A stretch of 40,566 bases of DNA from Deltaproteobacteria bacterium. GTDB taxonomy: Bacteria > Myxococcota_A > UBA9160 > UBA4427. Positions 25,320 through 34,320 of the stretch are shown one piece after another. The position numbers and the translations under genes are program-made. The stretch spans positions 1 through 40,566 of the forward strand of contig PAQX01000030.1 in the NCBI GenBank assembly GCA_002709835.1. Direction: 5' to 3'. How positions within the stretch are numbered: position 1 is the stretch's first letter; every line of letters starts with the position of its first letter. Under the pieces are notes generated by a model. The model had not been told where the DNA came from, searched no databases, and saw nothing but the letters and a program-made list of their open reading frames with translations.

Positions 25320-26342
25320 CTAAACCGCGCCTCCCTGGAGAGTCTCGAGGCAGCCTGCCTTCGCGAGCACCGGATCGAGGGTCGCCTTGCCCTCAGCAGC
25401 AGCGTACTTCTCGCGCAGGACCACGAGGGACTTCATGTGATATTTCTGCGGCTGCTGGGTGAAGGTCTTTCCGTCGAGCTCGACGCTGAACTCGTCTTCT
25501 CCTGCAACGAAGGCCGCGGCGTTCGCGACGGTCCAGGGACAGAAAAGCGCGCCGACCTGCTCAGCGAGGAAAGGGGCGAGGGTCGGCTCGATGCTCGACC
25601 AATCCTCCCAGTCCCCGAGGGCCGTCGGCCACGTCATGCGGTGGATCCAATCGAGCACGTTCGGCGCCGAACCCTCGATCCACGCGCCTCCGGTCGGATC
25701 GGTCCAGGTGTTGTAGACCTGCCCCCAGAGACCGAAATCGCCCCAGGACGGTCGGCCGCCGAAGAGATAGGGACGATCTCCGAGGTGGGCTTCGAGCCGG
25801 TCGAGCCCGTCGAGGAAGGACTTCTCGATCTGCGGCCCGGTTGCCTCGTTCGAGCCGACGAAATGGAGGCGGCCCTTCATCCGCTCCATGAACTGAGCGC
25901 GCACCGCGAGGCGGGCGGCCTCGTCGCCCTTCGGCGCCATCATGGTCGCGGCGCGGCCTGAAGCGGCGAGACAGTCCTCTTCCCGGGCCCAGCGGAGATG
26001 GAACATCCACTTGTTGCCCCACTCGTCTCCGAACTCCTCGAGCAGAATCGAGACGAAGCGGGCCACGGGATCGCTCGGGTGAGCGGAGGGCTCCGGCGCG
26101 AGATCGTCGAGGACCTCCATGATCGGCGTGGAGTCCTGCAGCGCCTTCTCGCCGGGGGTCACGACGAGGGGGATGATCGGAATCTTCGCGTACTTCTGGT
26201 ACTCGCTCATCGAGTCGGCATTCCGCACGATCCAGCGATGAGGCACACCCTTGAAGCGGAAGTAGGAACGGATCTTCACCGAGAAGGGAGAGAGCTCATT
26301 ACCGAAGATACGGTACTCGCTCGAGGAAGATTCGGGAGACAT
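25320..26342 (-). CDS. Atypical long GST-like protein (about 340 residues)
   Basis: A 340-residue protein with a GST N-domain ([59 protein letters not shown]) and a C-domain about 100 residues longer than in standard GSTs. [17 protein letters not shown] and [13 protein letters not shown] are shared with the protein at 30807-31835, so the two are paralogues. The Ser in LSPFS may hold the glutathione sulfur. The frame is open up to 26552, but ATG 26342 is chosen because GAGG lies upstream and the protein then starts at the GST fold. It is coupled to the 228-residue GST. Function unknown beyond the fold. Confidence 0.85.
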   Translation of the reverse strand: MSPESSSSEYRIFGNELSPFSVKIRSYFRFKGVPHRWIVRNADSMSEYQKYAKIPIIPLVVTPGEKALQDSTPIMEVLDDLAPEPSAHPSDPVARFVSILLEEFGDEWGNKWMFHLRWAREEDCLAASGRAATMMAPKGDEAARLAVRAQFMERMKGRLHFVGSNEATGPQIEKSFLDGLDRLEAHLGDRPYLFGGRPSWGDFGLWGQVYNTWTDPTGGAWIEGSAPNVLDWIHRMTWPTALGDWEDWSSIEPTLAPFLAEQVGALFCPWTVANAAAFVAGEDEFSVELDGKTFTQQPQKYHMKSLVVLREKYAAAEGKATLDPVLAKAGCLETLQGGAV

Positions 26343-26407
26343 GAGGGATCCTCGCGTGCGCGGCGCGCACGATCGCAGACGCCGGGACTTCGTGTCGGAA
26401 CTCGCGG

Positions 26408-27142
26408 TCAGTCGCGCGGAACCGAATCGGCGTCGACGTGGATCCACACCGCGCGGGCATACCCCCGACATCCGCCGTCGCCGCCGTGAATCGCCGTTCC
26501 GGTCGTGTGCTTGCGCCCTTCGTTCGCGAGAGACCAGCTCGTGACGACACACGGCTCACCGACCCGGACCTTGCCGAGAAGGCGTACGCGCAGCTCGCCT
26601 AACAAACAGATTCCGTCGACCTGAGGAAAGGAGAAGGCGCCTGGGCAATCGAGCGCGGCCCACACGAAGGACGGGTCAACGACGTCGCCCACGGTCCGAA
26701 GGCTCTCGTCGGGCGTCCAGGGCGCGGCGAAGAGCCCATCCCCACCCGCCGGACCGGGAAAGATACGAAGCCCATCGCCTTCGGCGCGATCGACGCCGCA
26801 CACGAAGCATCCCGGAAGCGGATGCTCGTCAAACCCCCGATAAGCCCTCGCCGCTTCCCGGGTCGCTTCGATCCCAGGCGGAGTCGGCGGAGAGAGTTCG
26901 AGGGCGACCGGCTTCGCGGTCGCGACGCATCGCTCCCCGTCGAAAAGTCCCACCCCGTGCTCCCTCGACCGAACCTCGAGCGCCGTCTCGAGGGGCGGCG
27001 GCGCGGCGAGTCGAACGACGATCGCCGGCTGAGCGTCTTCCGTCGGCACGAAAGCCGCGAGACGACCCGCGACGTAGCCTCCGTTCCCGGAGGCAGGCGG
27101 GCCACGGAAGCGGGGAGCGATCACGATCGTTCCGAGGGACAT
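26408..27142 (-). CDS. Hotdog-fold thioesterase-like protein
   Basis: A 244-residue protein with two halves that resemble a double hotdog. The N-terminal GPPASGNGGYVAGRLAAFV is the common substrate-pocket segment of actinobacterial-type hotdog proteins. Centrally, PLPGCFVCGVDRAEGDGLRIFPGPAG contains a C-x2-C pair that may bind metal. The second half has DPSFVWAALDCPGAFSFP, the position of the catalytic region in PaaI-like enzymes, and LLGELRVRLLGKVRVGEP. It could hydrolyse an acyl-CoA, which fits the acyl-CoA synthetase gene just upstream (8 bases apart), but this is inferred. The ATG has only a weak ribosome binding site, so coupling to the upstream gene is likely. Confidence 0.8.
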   Translation of the reverse strand: MSLGTIVIAPRFRGPPASGNGGYVAGRLAAFVPTEDAQPAIVVRLAAPPPLETALEVRSREHGVGLFDGERCVATAKPVALELSPPTPPGIEATREAARAYRGFDEHPLPGCFVCGVDRAEGDGLRIFPGPAGGDGLFAAPWTPDESLRTVGDVVDPSFVWAALDCPGAFSFPQVDGICLLGELRVRLLGKVRVGEPCVVTSWSLANEGRKHTTGTAIHGGDGGCRGYARAVWIHVDADSVPRD

Positions 27143-27150
27143 CCGATCCT

Positions 27151-28962
27151 CTAGATCCGGATCTCACCCCGGACGATTCGATCGAAGGCGACCGGATCGA
27201 GGGGGACGTACGCCGCTTTCTCCGGATCGCGGTAGTAGATCGGATCCGAGAGTGCGACGGGATCGAAACCCTCTTTGACGAGATCGACCTTTCGGTGCTT
27301 GAAGGTTCCGGTGATCTCCATCTGCGGAAGAACACGGACGAAGAGCGGGCGGGCGTAGAAAGCGAGCTCCTGCTCGATCCGACGGCCGAACGCTTCGAGG
27401 TCGAACTCGTCGGTCGCGACGATCGCCGCCATTCCGGCGCGGCCATCCGCGCCGGGGACCTCGACCCCGTACACGTTCGCCTCCTCGATCCCCTTCTCGA
27501 CGGCGAGGACTTCGGCGACCTCGTTCGTCGACACGTTCTCGCCCTTCCAGCGGAACGTGTCCCCGATCCGGTCGACGAAGTAGAAATATCCGTCCTCGTC
27601 GAGCTTGAGCAGATCCCCGGTCCGGAAGTAGGCGTCTCCTACTTCGAACACGTCCGACAGGATCTTCTTCATCGAGGCCTCTTCGTTCGTGTAGCCCTCG
27701 AAGCGCTGCGTGGCGTTGATCTTGATCAACAGCTCACCGGGCTCGTCGACGTCCGCCTCCGTGCAGAAACCGTCGGCGCCGCGGAGCACCTCTTCCTCGA
27801 CGACATCGAAGCGAACGATCCGGATGCCTTGCGCCTTGCGGAGGAAGGCGGGCACGTATCCGATCGCGCCGACCTTCCCGTCGAGGTTGATGAGCGCCAT
27901 GTTCCCTTCGGTCGCGCCGTAGAACTCGACGATCCGCGGAAGCTTGAAGCGCTCGACGAAGGGCTCCCATACTTCCGGGCGGAGACCGTTGCCCATCGCC
28001 GTCCGGATCCGGTGCCGGTTCTCGTCCGGGTGGGGCGGCGAATTCAGCAGATAGCGGCAGAGCTCTCCGATGTATTGGAAGACGGTGACGTCGTGCTGAA
28101 CGCAGTCGCTCCAGAATCGCGAAGCGGAGAACTTCCGGGCGATCACGAGGGTCCCACCGGCCATCAGGATCCCACCTGCGGCCATCATCCCGCCGGCGCT
28201 GTGGTAGAGCGGCAGACAGCAATAGAGCCGGTCGGCGGGCGTGAGCGTCTGCATCTTCCAGCACGCGAGCGCCGTGGTCATCGCCTTCGAGTGACTGACC
28301 CGCGCGGCCTTCGGCAGCCCCGTCGTTCCGCTCGTGTAGATGTAGAAGAGACCGTCCCCGCCGAGTCGCGCTTCGCGGACCCGCTCCGGAACGGCGGCGT
28401 CGCCGGCCGCCTCACAGGCCGCGTCGAAGGACGTAGCCTCGAGCCGGCCCTCGGCCTCCGCATCCGTCTCCGCGTCACGTGAAGCGAGCAGGAGCTCGGG
28501 CTTCGTCTCGAGCTCGGGCAACGCCGAAGCGGCGCCTTCCGCGAGCTCGCTGCCGACGATCATGTGAGAAGTGCCCGCCTCACGGATGCAGTGGGCAAGA
28601 CGGTCCCCGGCCAGATTCGTGTTGAGCAGCGCCGTCACGACGCCGGCGCGGGAGAGGCCGAGCCAGGTCGCGACGTATTCAGGGCGGTTCTCCATCAGGA
28701 GGGCTACGACGTCGCCGCGCGAAAGCCCCTGGCCGAGGGCCCAGTTCGCCACGCGATTCGCCTGGCGATCGAGTTCACTCCAAGTCATCCGGCTCGACTC
28801 ACCTACCAGGGCCGGCTGGTCCGGCCTTCGCTGGAAGTGCTCTGCGAACGAGTCGGAAATCTCGACGCGCCGCGTCGGTCCAAAACGGACGGCCGGCGCG
28901 AGCGCGCGACCGAATTTCGAGGCAAACCCGGCGGCACGACCGAAACGACGGAGGGTACTCAT
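27151..28962 (-). CDS. Fatty-acyl-CoA synthetase (FATP/long-chain type)
   Basis: A 603-residue AMP-forming ligase. The P-loop-like motif YTSGTTGLPKAARVSH begins at residue 209. VEFYGATEGNMALINLD is the A5 motif as found in the FATP (SLC27) subgroup, and YFRTGDLLKLDEDGYFYFVDRIGDTFRWKGENVST covers the A7/A8 hinge. It activates a carboxylic acid to its CoA ester with ATP. The FATP-like signature points to long-chain or very-long-chain, or steroid-type, acids. The frame is open for another 263 codons upstream, but ATG 28962 is chosen because CAGGAG lies before it and the homologues begin in this region. It precedes the hotdog protein and follows the 363-residue GST-like gene by 32 bases. Confidence 0.93.
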   Translation of the reverse strand: MSTLRRFGRAAGFASKFGRALAPAVRFGPTRRVEISDSFAEHFQRRPDQPALVGESSRMTWSELDRQANRVANWALGQGLSRGDVVALLMENRPEYVATWLGLSRAGVVTALLNTNLAGDRLAHCIREAGTSHMIVGSELAEGAASALPELETKPELLLASRDAETDAEAEGRLEATSFDAACEAAGDAAVPERVREARLGGDGLFYIYTSGTTGLPKAARVSHSKAMTTALACWKMQTLTPADRLYCCLPLYHSAGGMMAAGGILMAGGTLVIARKFSASRFWSDCVQHDVTVFQYIGELCRYLLNSPPHPDENRHRIRTAMGNGLRPEVWEPFVERFKLPRIVEFYGATEGNMALINLDGKVGAIGYVPAFLRKAQGIRIVRFDVVEEEVLRGADGFCTEADVDEPGELLIKINATQRFEGYTNEEASMKKILSDVFEVGDAYFRTGDLLKLDEDGYFYFVDRIGDTFRWKGENVSTNEVAEVLAVEKGIEEANVYGVEVPGADGRAGMAAIVATDEFDLEAFGRRIEQELAFYARPLFVRVLPQMEITGTFKHRKVDLVKEGFDPVALSDPIYYRDPEKAAYVPLDPVAFDRIVRGEIRI

Positions 28963-28994
28963 GGTGGGGGGCGCTCCTGATTCTGGCTGTCTAC

Positions 28995-30086
28995 TCAGTG
29001 AGGCAGCTCGGCGAAGACGAGATCGAAGCCCTTCTTCTCGAGCCGGTGCCTCGGAGTGTAGGCGAGAACGGCCTCCCACCCGGTCCCGGCGAGGGCGGCG
29101 TCGACCCGCGCGCGGTCGGCGGCCTCGAGCGCCCGATAGGGGTCGAGAATCCGCTGGATCATCCACAGGGAGTAGATCTGCGTGCGCCGCTTCAGCACCG
29201 AGCCCCGGAGCGGCCACTCCGCGAGTTCGATGGCCCGAGGCGGCATCTCGCCGAGGACGGCGTTCTGGTCGGCCCAGTTCTCGATCACCTCCGCCAGCGC
29301 GAGCAGGAGCGGCGCCCCGTCCCCTCCCGCCACGGTGAGAAAGTCGAGCAGGGTCTGCGGGAGCGCATCGTCCGCGAACCAATCCCCCTGGTCCTCCGCA
29401 CTGGGCATGTTGCAGTACTCGATCCAGCGGACGACCGGGAGCGCCGTCTCGAGGAGCAGACGCCGCGACAGCAGATCGGTGTAGTAGTGGGCATAGATCG
29501 GCCCCATCAGGGCGCAGTCCGCGAGACTCATCCGATCGCCGAGGACAAAGTCGTGCTCGTCGAAGTGGGCCGACAGCGTCGAAAGCATCGCCGTGATGTG
29601 CTCGTCGATCGCAGGGCCGGCCTCCGGCGTCGCTCCGACGGCGAAACGCCCCTTCACCATCTGGTCCGCCGCCCGATTGCCCTGCTCCATCGAGCCGGTC
29701 ATCGCCCCGAACCGTCGTCGCGTCGAAGCCTCCCCCTCTTCCGTGCCCCACCGCGTGTGCATCGCCGAAGTCATCATCACCTCGTCGGCAAAGACTTCGA
29801 TCAGGGCACAGACGATCTGCTGTACCGGCGACCGAGGATAGAGCGGCGGGTTCGGGTGACGGGCCTCGAGGGCATCGAGAATGTCACTGGTGTCCTGCCA
29901 GACCTCGCCCTCGGGCGTCGAGACCGCCGGGATGAACGCATACCCCGTGTTCTCGAGAATCCACCTCACGTCCGCGCGCTTCTCCTCGAGGAAGATCTGC
30001 TTGTAGCGCATGGCTACGCGGGCCTTTGCCGTGAAGTAGGACACGTCGAAGCCGTGCAGGATGTAGGGACGATCGGTCGGGTTCAT
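28995..30086 (-). CDS. Atypical long GST-like protein (363 residues)
   Basis: A 363-residue protein with a GST thioredoxin-like N-domain (YILHGFDVSYFTAKARVAMRYKQIFLEEKRADVR; GYAFIPAVSTPEGEVWQDTSDILDALE) and an extended helical C-domain including SLADCALMGPIYAHYYTD, the usual GST N-capping region. Like the proteins at 25320 and 30807 it is about 120 residues longer than a standard GST. ATG 30086 has GGAG 7 bases upstream. It is the first gene of the minus-strand run leading to the acyl-CoA synthetase, the hotdog protein, the other GSTs and the LLM enzyme. Its promoter lies in the 78-base gap shared with tetR and holds a perfect palindrome, so the whole run is a candidate target of that regulator. 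Confidence 0.85.
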   Translation of the reverse strand: MNPTDRPYILHGFDVSYFTAKARVAMRYKQIFLEEKRADVRWILENTGYAFIPAVSTPEGEVWQDTSDILDALEARHPNPPLYPRSPVQQIVCALIEVFADEVMMTSAMHTRWGTEEGEASTRRRFGAMTGSMEQGNRAADQMVKGRFAVGATPEAGPAIDEHITAMLSTLSAHFDEHDFVLGDRMSLADCALMGPIYAHYYTDLLSRRLLLETALPVVRWIEYCNMPSAEDQGDWFADDALPQTLLDFLTVAGGDGAPLLLALAEVIENWADQNAVLGEMPPRAIELAEWPLRGSVLKRRTQIYSLWMIQRILDPYRALEAADRARVDAALAGTGWEAVLAYTPRHRLEKKGFDLVFAELPH

Positions 30087-30134
30087 CCGGGTCTCCGCAC
30101 CGCCGGGCGAAGAGACCGCCCGGGCGTCTGGATC

Positions 30135-30157
30135 TTATGGCATCGATTATGCCATAA
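30135..30157. promoter_or_regulatory. Perfect palindromic operator in the divergent GST/tetR promoter
   Basis: TTATGGCAT, a 5-base spacer (CGATT) and ATGCCATAA form an exact 9-bp inverted repeat. It lies between the starts of the GST-like gene (30086, minus) and tetR (30165, plus). CATAAT occurs on the plus strand at 30153-30158, 6 bases before the tetR ATG, and on the minus strand at 30146-30151, so each gene has a likely -10 hexamer inside or at the edge of the repeat. Binding of TetR here would block both promoters, the usual TetR autoregulation layout. The AT-rich repeat stands out in this GC-rich DNA. Confidence 0.85.
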
Positions 30158-30164
30158 TCCGGCC

Positions 30165-30764
30165 ATGGCGACCGCAGCAGACAACCCCACGGATGGACGC
30201 ATCCAGCGATCCGAGCGAAGCCGCGAGACGATCGTTCAGGCGCTGCTGGATCTCGTCGGGGACGGCAACCTGCAACCGACCGCCCAGCAGGTCGCCGCAC
30301 AAGCCGACGTGGGCGTTCGGACGGTGTTTCGCCACTTCTCGGACATGGACACGCTCTTTGCCGCGATGAACGATCGCCTGATCGAGGAGCTCCGGCCCCT
30401 TTTCGCCCGGAAGCCCCAGGCGGGCTCGCTCGACGATCGCGCCGCAGGACTCCTCGCAGCGCGCTTCGAGGTCTTCGATCGCGCGACACCGTACATGCGC
30501 TCCGCCACGCTCCAGCGAGCCAACTCGACTTTTCTCCAGGAGGAGCACGCCCAGACCGTCCGAACGATGCGGGCCGACCTCCGCTTCTGGCTGCCCGAAC
30601 TCGACGGATGCGAGACGGCGATCGCGGATGCGCTCGAGGTCGCGCTCTCCTTCGAGACCTGGGACCGACTTCGGACGCACCAGCGCCTGGGCGTCCGACG
30701 CGCCCGCGAAGCCGTCGCCCGGACCGTCGCGACCCTCGTCGCCGCGATCCCTGCCCAGCCCTGA
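30165..30764 (+). CDS. TetR/AcrR family transcriptional regulator
   Basis: A 199-residue regulator. The N-terminal helix-turn-helix spans residues ~18-65: RSRETIVQALLDLVGDGNLQPTAQQVAAQADVGVRTVFRHFSDMDTLF in outline, with VGVRTVFRHF as the recognition helix and YF-like end. The C-domain (~80-199) is helical and should bind an effector, perhaps a hydrophobic compound or CoA ester. The ATG at 30165 is only 6 bases after a CATAAT box and has no Shine-Dalgarno sequence, so the transcript may be leaderless. It probably represses itself and the divergent GST run through the palindrome at 30135-30157. The GST-like gene at 30807 follows 42 bases later on the same strand. Confidence 0.92.
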   Translation: MATAADNPTDGRIQRSERSRETIVQALLDLVGDGNLQPTAQQVAAQADVGVRTVFRHFSDMDTLFAAMNDRLIEELRPLFARKPQAGSLDDRAAGLLAARFEVFDRATPYMRSATLQRANSTFLQEEHAQTVRTMRADLRFWLPELDGCETAIADALEVALSFETWDRLRTHQRLGVRRAREAVARTVATLVAAIPAQP

Positions 30765-30806
30765 GGCCGGCTCCCGGCACGATCGAGTCCTACAACGGAG
30801 AACTCC

Positions 30807-31835
30807 ATGAGCACTGACTCCCCGCTTCCGATCCTGGGCGCCGTCGGTTCACCCTACACACGCAAGCTCCGCGCCGTCTGTCGGTATCGCCGCCTGCCGC
30901 ACGTCTTCATCCAGAACGGCAACCCGGAATCCCGTGGCCTCCCCAAGCCGAAGGTCGAGCTGATGCCCCAGCTGATTCTCGAGGAAGACGGCGAGCGGAA
31001 GGCGATGACCGACACGACCCCGCTCATCCGGCGCCTCGAGGAGAGCTATCCCAACGAACGCTCCGTCATCCCGGACGATCCGGCACTCGCGTTCCTCGAC
31101 GCGCTCGTCGAGGATTATGGCGACGAGTGGATCACGAAGGCGATGTTCCACTACCGCTGGGCCTACGCTGCCGACATCGACAAGGCGGGCGCGATCCTGC
31201 CCCGCTGGTCGATGTCCCAGCAGCCCGACGAAAAGCTCGAGGGCCTGAAGCAGCTGTTCTCGAAGCGCCAGATCGACCGGCTCTGGGTCGTGGGCTCGAA
31301 CGAGAAGACCGGACCGATCATCGAGGCGAGCTACGAGCGCTTCCTCGGTGCGATGGAGAACCACCTCCGCGAGCACCGATTCGTCCTCGGCAACCGACCG
31401 GGCAGCGGTGACTTCGGTCTCTACGGCCAGTTGACGCAGCTTGCGCTCTTCGACCCCACGCCGATGGAGACGACACTTCGCATATCGGCCCGGACCTACG
31501 CCTGGGCCGAGCTCGTGGAGGATCTCTCGGGCCTCGAGCCCGTCGCGACCGACTGGTTTGCCCGGGATGGGCTACCCGACACGTTCCGGGCGCTCCTCGC
31601 CGAGATCGGTCGCGTCTACCCGCCCTTCCTGCTCGCCAACGCCGAAGCCCTGGCGACCGGCGCCGAGAAGGTCGAATGTGAGATCGATGGCGAAGCCTAC
31701 ACCCAGAAGCCCTTCCCCTATCAGGGGAAGTGCCTCGAGTGGCTCCGCAGCGACTACGCCGCCCTCTCGGACAGCGACCGGACCTTCATCGACGACACGA
31801 TCGCCGGAACGGGCCTCGAGCGACTTTTCGCCTGA
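30807..31835 (+). CDS. Atypical long GST-like protein (342 residues)
   Basis: A 342-residue protein with the GST N-domain start ILGAVGSPYTRKLRAVCRYRRLPHVF, a Pro-containing segment LMPQLILEED and the long C-domain with VVGSNEKTGPIIEASYERFLGAMENHL and GDFGLYGQLTQL. The same pattern is in the protein at 25320-26342, so the two arose by duplication or share a subfamily. Ser16 in GSPYTR is a candidate glutathione-contact residue. GGAG lies 8 bases before the ATG. It follows tetR by 42 bases and is likely co-transcribed with it, giving the regulator control of GST genes on both sides. It is convergent with the DUF3604 gene, 3 bases apart. Confidence 0.88.
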   Translation: MSTDSPLPILGAVGSPYTRKLRAVCRYRRLPHVFIQNGNPESRGLPKPKVELMPQLILEEDGERKAMTDTTPLIRRLEESYPNERSVIPDDPALAFLDALVEDYGDEWITKAMFHYRWAYAADIDKAGAILPRWSMSQQPDEKLEGLKQLFSKRQIDRLWVVGSNEKTGPIIEASYERFLGAMENHLREHRFVLGNRPGSGDFGLYGQLTQLALFDPTPMETTLRISARTYAWAELVEDLSGLEPVATDWFARDGLPDTFRALLAEIGRVYPPFLLANAEALATGAEKVECEIDGEAYTQKPFPYQGKCLEWLRSDYAALSDSDRTFIDDTIAGTGLERLFA

Positions 31836-31838
31836 CGC

Positions 31839-34094
31839 CTAGCGCGCGGCAACCGTAGGCCGCGGCCGGTTCACGAAGATCGGAGACGACCAGGCGCGCT
31901 CCTCCGTCTGGGCGAGACATTCATCATCGTCGGGGCGACCGAAGCACGGATCGACCTGGACACATCGCCCGGCATCGTCCCGACGGCAGCCGAGGGGATC
32001 CGCGGCGACGGCCTCGCTCGGGGCCTCGATCGCGCGGGCGTAGTAGAGGACGTCTCGCCCGGAAGACCGGTACTCCTCGTCGACGAAGGTCGCCGTGCAG
32101 CCCTGCGGATCCTCGTCGCAGGGAATCACCTTCCAGGGATCTTCGACGAGCCCGACGATGTCCTCTCCTTCGGTCCGCTGAGGTCGGATGCGAACGATCT
32201 CGATCCGCGTGATCGGTCGGCGCAGGGTAAGCGGGTTGTAACACTCGCCCTGGCAGAGCCGATCGATGCGCTCCGGACCGAGGGAACTGACGGCGTTATT
32301 CGCACAGCCCGGACGTTGCTCGAAGGAGCCGACGGCCTTCACCTGAAAGATCGGGTTCTCGGCGAGCTCGACCTGGCTGCCCATCGGGTTCGGCGCACGG
32401 CCGGGGCCGTTCAGGAGATCGAACCAGAGGAGGATGCGCGGGCCACTCGTTCCGTAGACCTCCTTACGGTGCATACCCTCCCAGATGGCGTCACGATCGC
32501 GACCCGCGGAGTGGACCGCCGCGAGGCCGCCATTCAGGAAGAAGGACGCGCCGCGCTCGACCTCGAAGGAGGAGAGCGGGCCCGCACTGCTCGGATCGAA
32601 CTCGAAGGGCACCGCCTCCGCGCCGTACTCGGGCGCACCGAGGTTCATGCCGATCGCGGTGTTCGTGAAGTTGCCGAACCGGTTCTCGGTGAACTCCTGG
32701 CGGGACACTTCCTTGTAGCCGGTGCCCGGGCGGGCGGAGTGGTTGTCACTCGCGGCGATGAAACCGAATTCGAAGCGGAAGGGCCCCCCGGTTCCGTCGT
32801 CGCGGCCGAGGGCCATGATGTACTGAACGGAGCTCTTCGGCCGGTAGTTGAAGGAGGGCTGGAAGCAGTCGCGGCACTGCCCCGCGTCCTGCCACTCGGC
32901 GACGGTGTAGGCCGGGACGACGTTCGCGCCTCCGTTGTTGGGCGCATCGACGAAGAGCTGGCGGGCCGTCGCCGCACGGTCGTCGCACGTGTCCGAATCG
33001 ATGCCCTCGGCGAGACAGCGCTCCGCGATGATCTCCCCTGCGCGCCAGCAGCTCGGCAGATAGTCGTTCGCCGGCTCTGGGCAAGTCGAATTGCCCTCGT
33101 CGTCGAACGCGATCTCCTCGAAGGGGCGGAGCTCCTCGGAGTTGCCGTGGCCGGAGAAGACCTCGATCAGGCGCTGGAAGCGGGGATCGTGGTCCTTCGT
33201 AGTGAGCTGCTTGTCCCAGGACGAGCCCAGCGGCGTGTAGAAGCCCCAGGTCGTGCCGTGCGGAATCACCATCGAGTCGAAGCCCCAGTCGTCGAGCTTC
33301 TCGAAGAGCTCGCCGGGGGTCGCGGCGGATTCGCGGCAATCGTCGGGGAGCGAGCGAACCGGAACGCCCCGCGCACAATCGGTCACGTCCATCAGCTCAC
33401 TCTGATAGGCGGCGAACTCGAGGCCTCCGCCCTCGATGTCGGAGAGCGCGAGCGCGCCCATCAGCGTCGCCGAAGGCAGCTCGGAGTTGATGCTCTCGAT
33501 TCCGAGAGGGAGGCCGGCGGCGATCGGTCGGGTCGGGATCTCGTGGTCTTCGAGACCACGGACGATCACGTTCTTGTGGCCCCAGTGGGTCGACGGAGTC
33601 GCGCCGACCTGCGTCCACTCCCAGCCCAGATACGCGACGAGGTCGGGGTCCGAAGAATCGTGGGCGATCTCGTTGCACTGACGGATCGCGTCGATCGTCT
33701 CCGTCCAGCGGCGCGGCGTGAGCGTGACCGCATGGTCGTTGATCGAGAAGAAGTCGAGGTTCGCGCAATGACGCGCATAGTCGCAGGCGTCGCTGACCGG
33801 ATGCGCCCCGTCGCCCCCGGACATGGGCAGGCTGAGCGTGAAGGCATCGAAGGAGAACGTCGAATGGACATGAAGGTCGCCAAAGACGATCTGCTTCGGC
33901 CGCGCCACGCCGACGTCGAGAGCAGCCTCTTCCGTCGCGTTCTTCTTGAAGTCGAGGATGGCCCGGGAGACCGGGGCGGCCTCCGGCGTGCCGGCGACCG
34001 GGACGTCGGCGAAGAATCCGCTGCCGGCCATCCACGTGACGAGCCACAGGAGCGCGAGAAGTGCGACCAGAACGAGGGCAAGCTTGCGAAGCAT
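31839..34094 (-). CDS. DUF3604 domain protein, PHP-like metal site, exported or membrane-anchored
   Basis: A 751-residue protein. Residues ~3-22 (RKLALVLVALLALLWLVTWM) are a signal anchor, so the rest lies in the periplasm or outside. The DUF3604 core begins with QIVFGDLHVHSTFSFDAF, in which His75 and His77 match the first metal motif of PHP phosphoesterases. Further candidate ligands are His121 in FFSINDHAVTL, the His in VIPHGTTWGFYTP, and the Asp/His in IAASDNHSARPGTG. The family is widespread in lineages that degrade lipids and hydrocarbons, with no established substrate. ATG 34094 has GGAGG. The C-terminal half is Cys-rich (CDEDPQGC, CRRDDAGRCVQVDPC), as expected for an exported protein with disulfides. 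It is convergent with the GST gene. Confidence 0.9.
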   Translation of the reverse strand: MLRKLALVLVALLALLWLVTWMAGSGFFADVPVAGTPEAAPVSRAILDFKKNATEEAALDVGVARPKQIVFGDLHVHSTFSFDAFTLSLPMSGGDGAHPVSDACDYARHCANLDFFSINDHAVTLTPRRWTETIDAIRQCNEIAHDSSDPDLVAYLGWEWTQVGATPSTHWGHKNVIVRGLEDHEIPTRPIAAGLPLGIESINSELPSATLMGALALSDIEGGGLEFAAYQSELMDVTDCARGVPVRSLPDDCRESAATPGELFEKLDDWGFDSMVIPHGTTWGFYTPLGSSWDKQLTTKDHDPRFQRLIEVFSGHGNSEELRPFEEIAFDDEGNSTCPEPANDYLPSCWRAGEIIAERCLAEGIDSDTCDDRAATARQLFVDAPNNGGANVVPAYTVAEWQDAGQCRDCFQPSFNYRPKSSVQYIMALGRDDGTGGPFRFEFGFIAASDNHSARPGTGYKEVSRQEFTENRFGNFTNTAIGMNLGAPEYGAEAVPFEFDPSSAGPLSSFEVERGASFFLNGGLAAVHSAGRDRDAIWEGMHRKEVYGTSGPRILLWFDLLNGPGRAPNPMGSQVELAENPIFQVKAVGSFEQRPGCANNAVSSLGPERIDRLCQGECYNPLTLRRPITRIEIVRIRPQRTEGEDIVGLVEDPWKVIPCDEDPQGCTATFVDEEYRSSGRDVLYYARAIEAPSEAVAADPLGCRRDDAGRCVQVDPCFGRPDDDECLAQTEERAWSSPIFVNRPRPTVAAR

Positions 34095-34144
34095 GGGGCC
34101 TCCGAGGCGCGGTCCAGTTGAACGGGGATCGGACCGCATTGCGA

Positions 34145-34150
34145 ATTCTA
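34145..34150 (-). promoter_or_regulatory. Candidate -10 element (TAGAAT) for the DUF3604 gene
   Basis: On the minus strand TAGAAT matches five of six consensus bases and lies about 50 bases before the ATG at 34094. No -35 match is visible. A GC-rich hairpin (GCCGCCCC with GGGGCGGC, 34241-34263) lies further upstream. Confidence 0.3.
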
Positions 34151-34320
34151 GCGAGATCGGATTGGGGAGGCGCGCCGTTCAGCCGGAGGGTGGGAAGTCC
34201 ATCGAGCGTGTCCGCGCCCGGCGGAATCCACCGCAGCGCTGCCGCCCCGATCGCCGGGGCGGCTCAGCACGGCGTGAGCGAAACCTCACCCGCTTCTGCG
34301 TCGACCTCTGAAACGAAGAA

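Noticed and set aside
28963..29751. N-terminal extension of the acyl-CoA synthetase to 866 residues
   Set aside because: The extension is Arg/Gly-rich, overlaps the GST-like gene in another frame, and a good start with a ribosome binding site exists at 28962.
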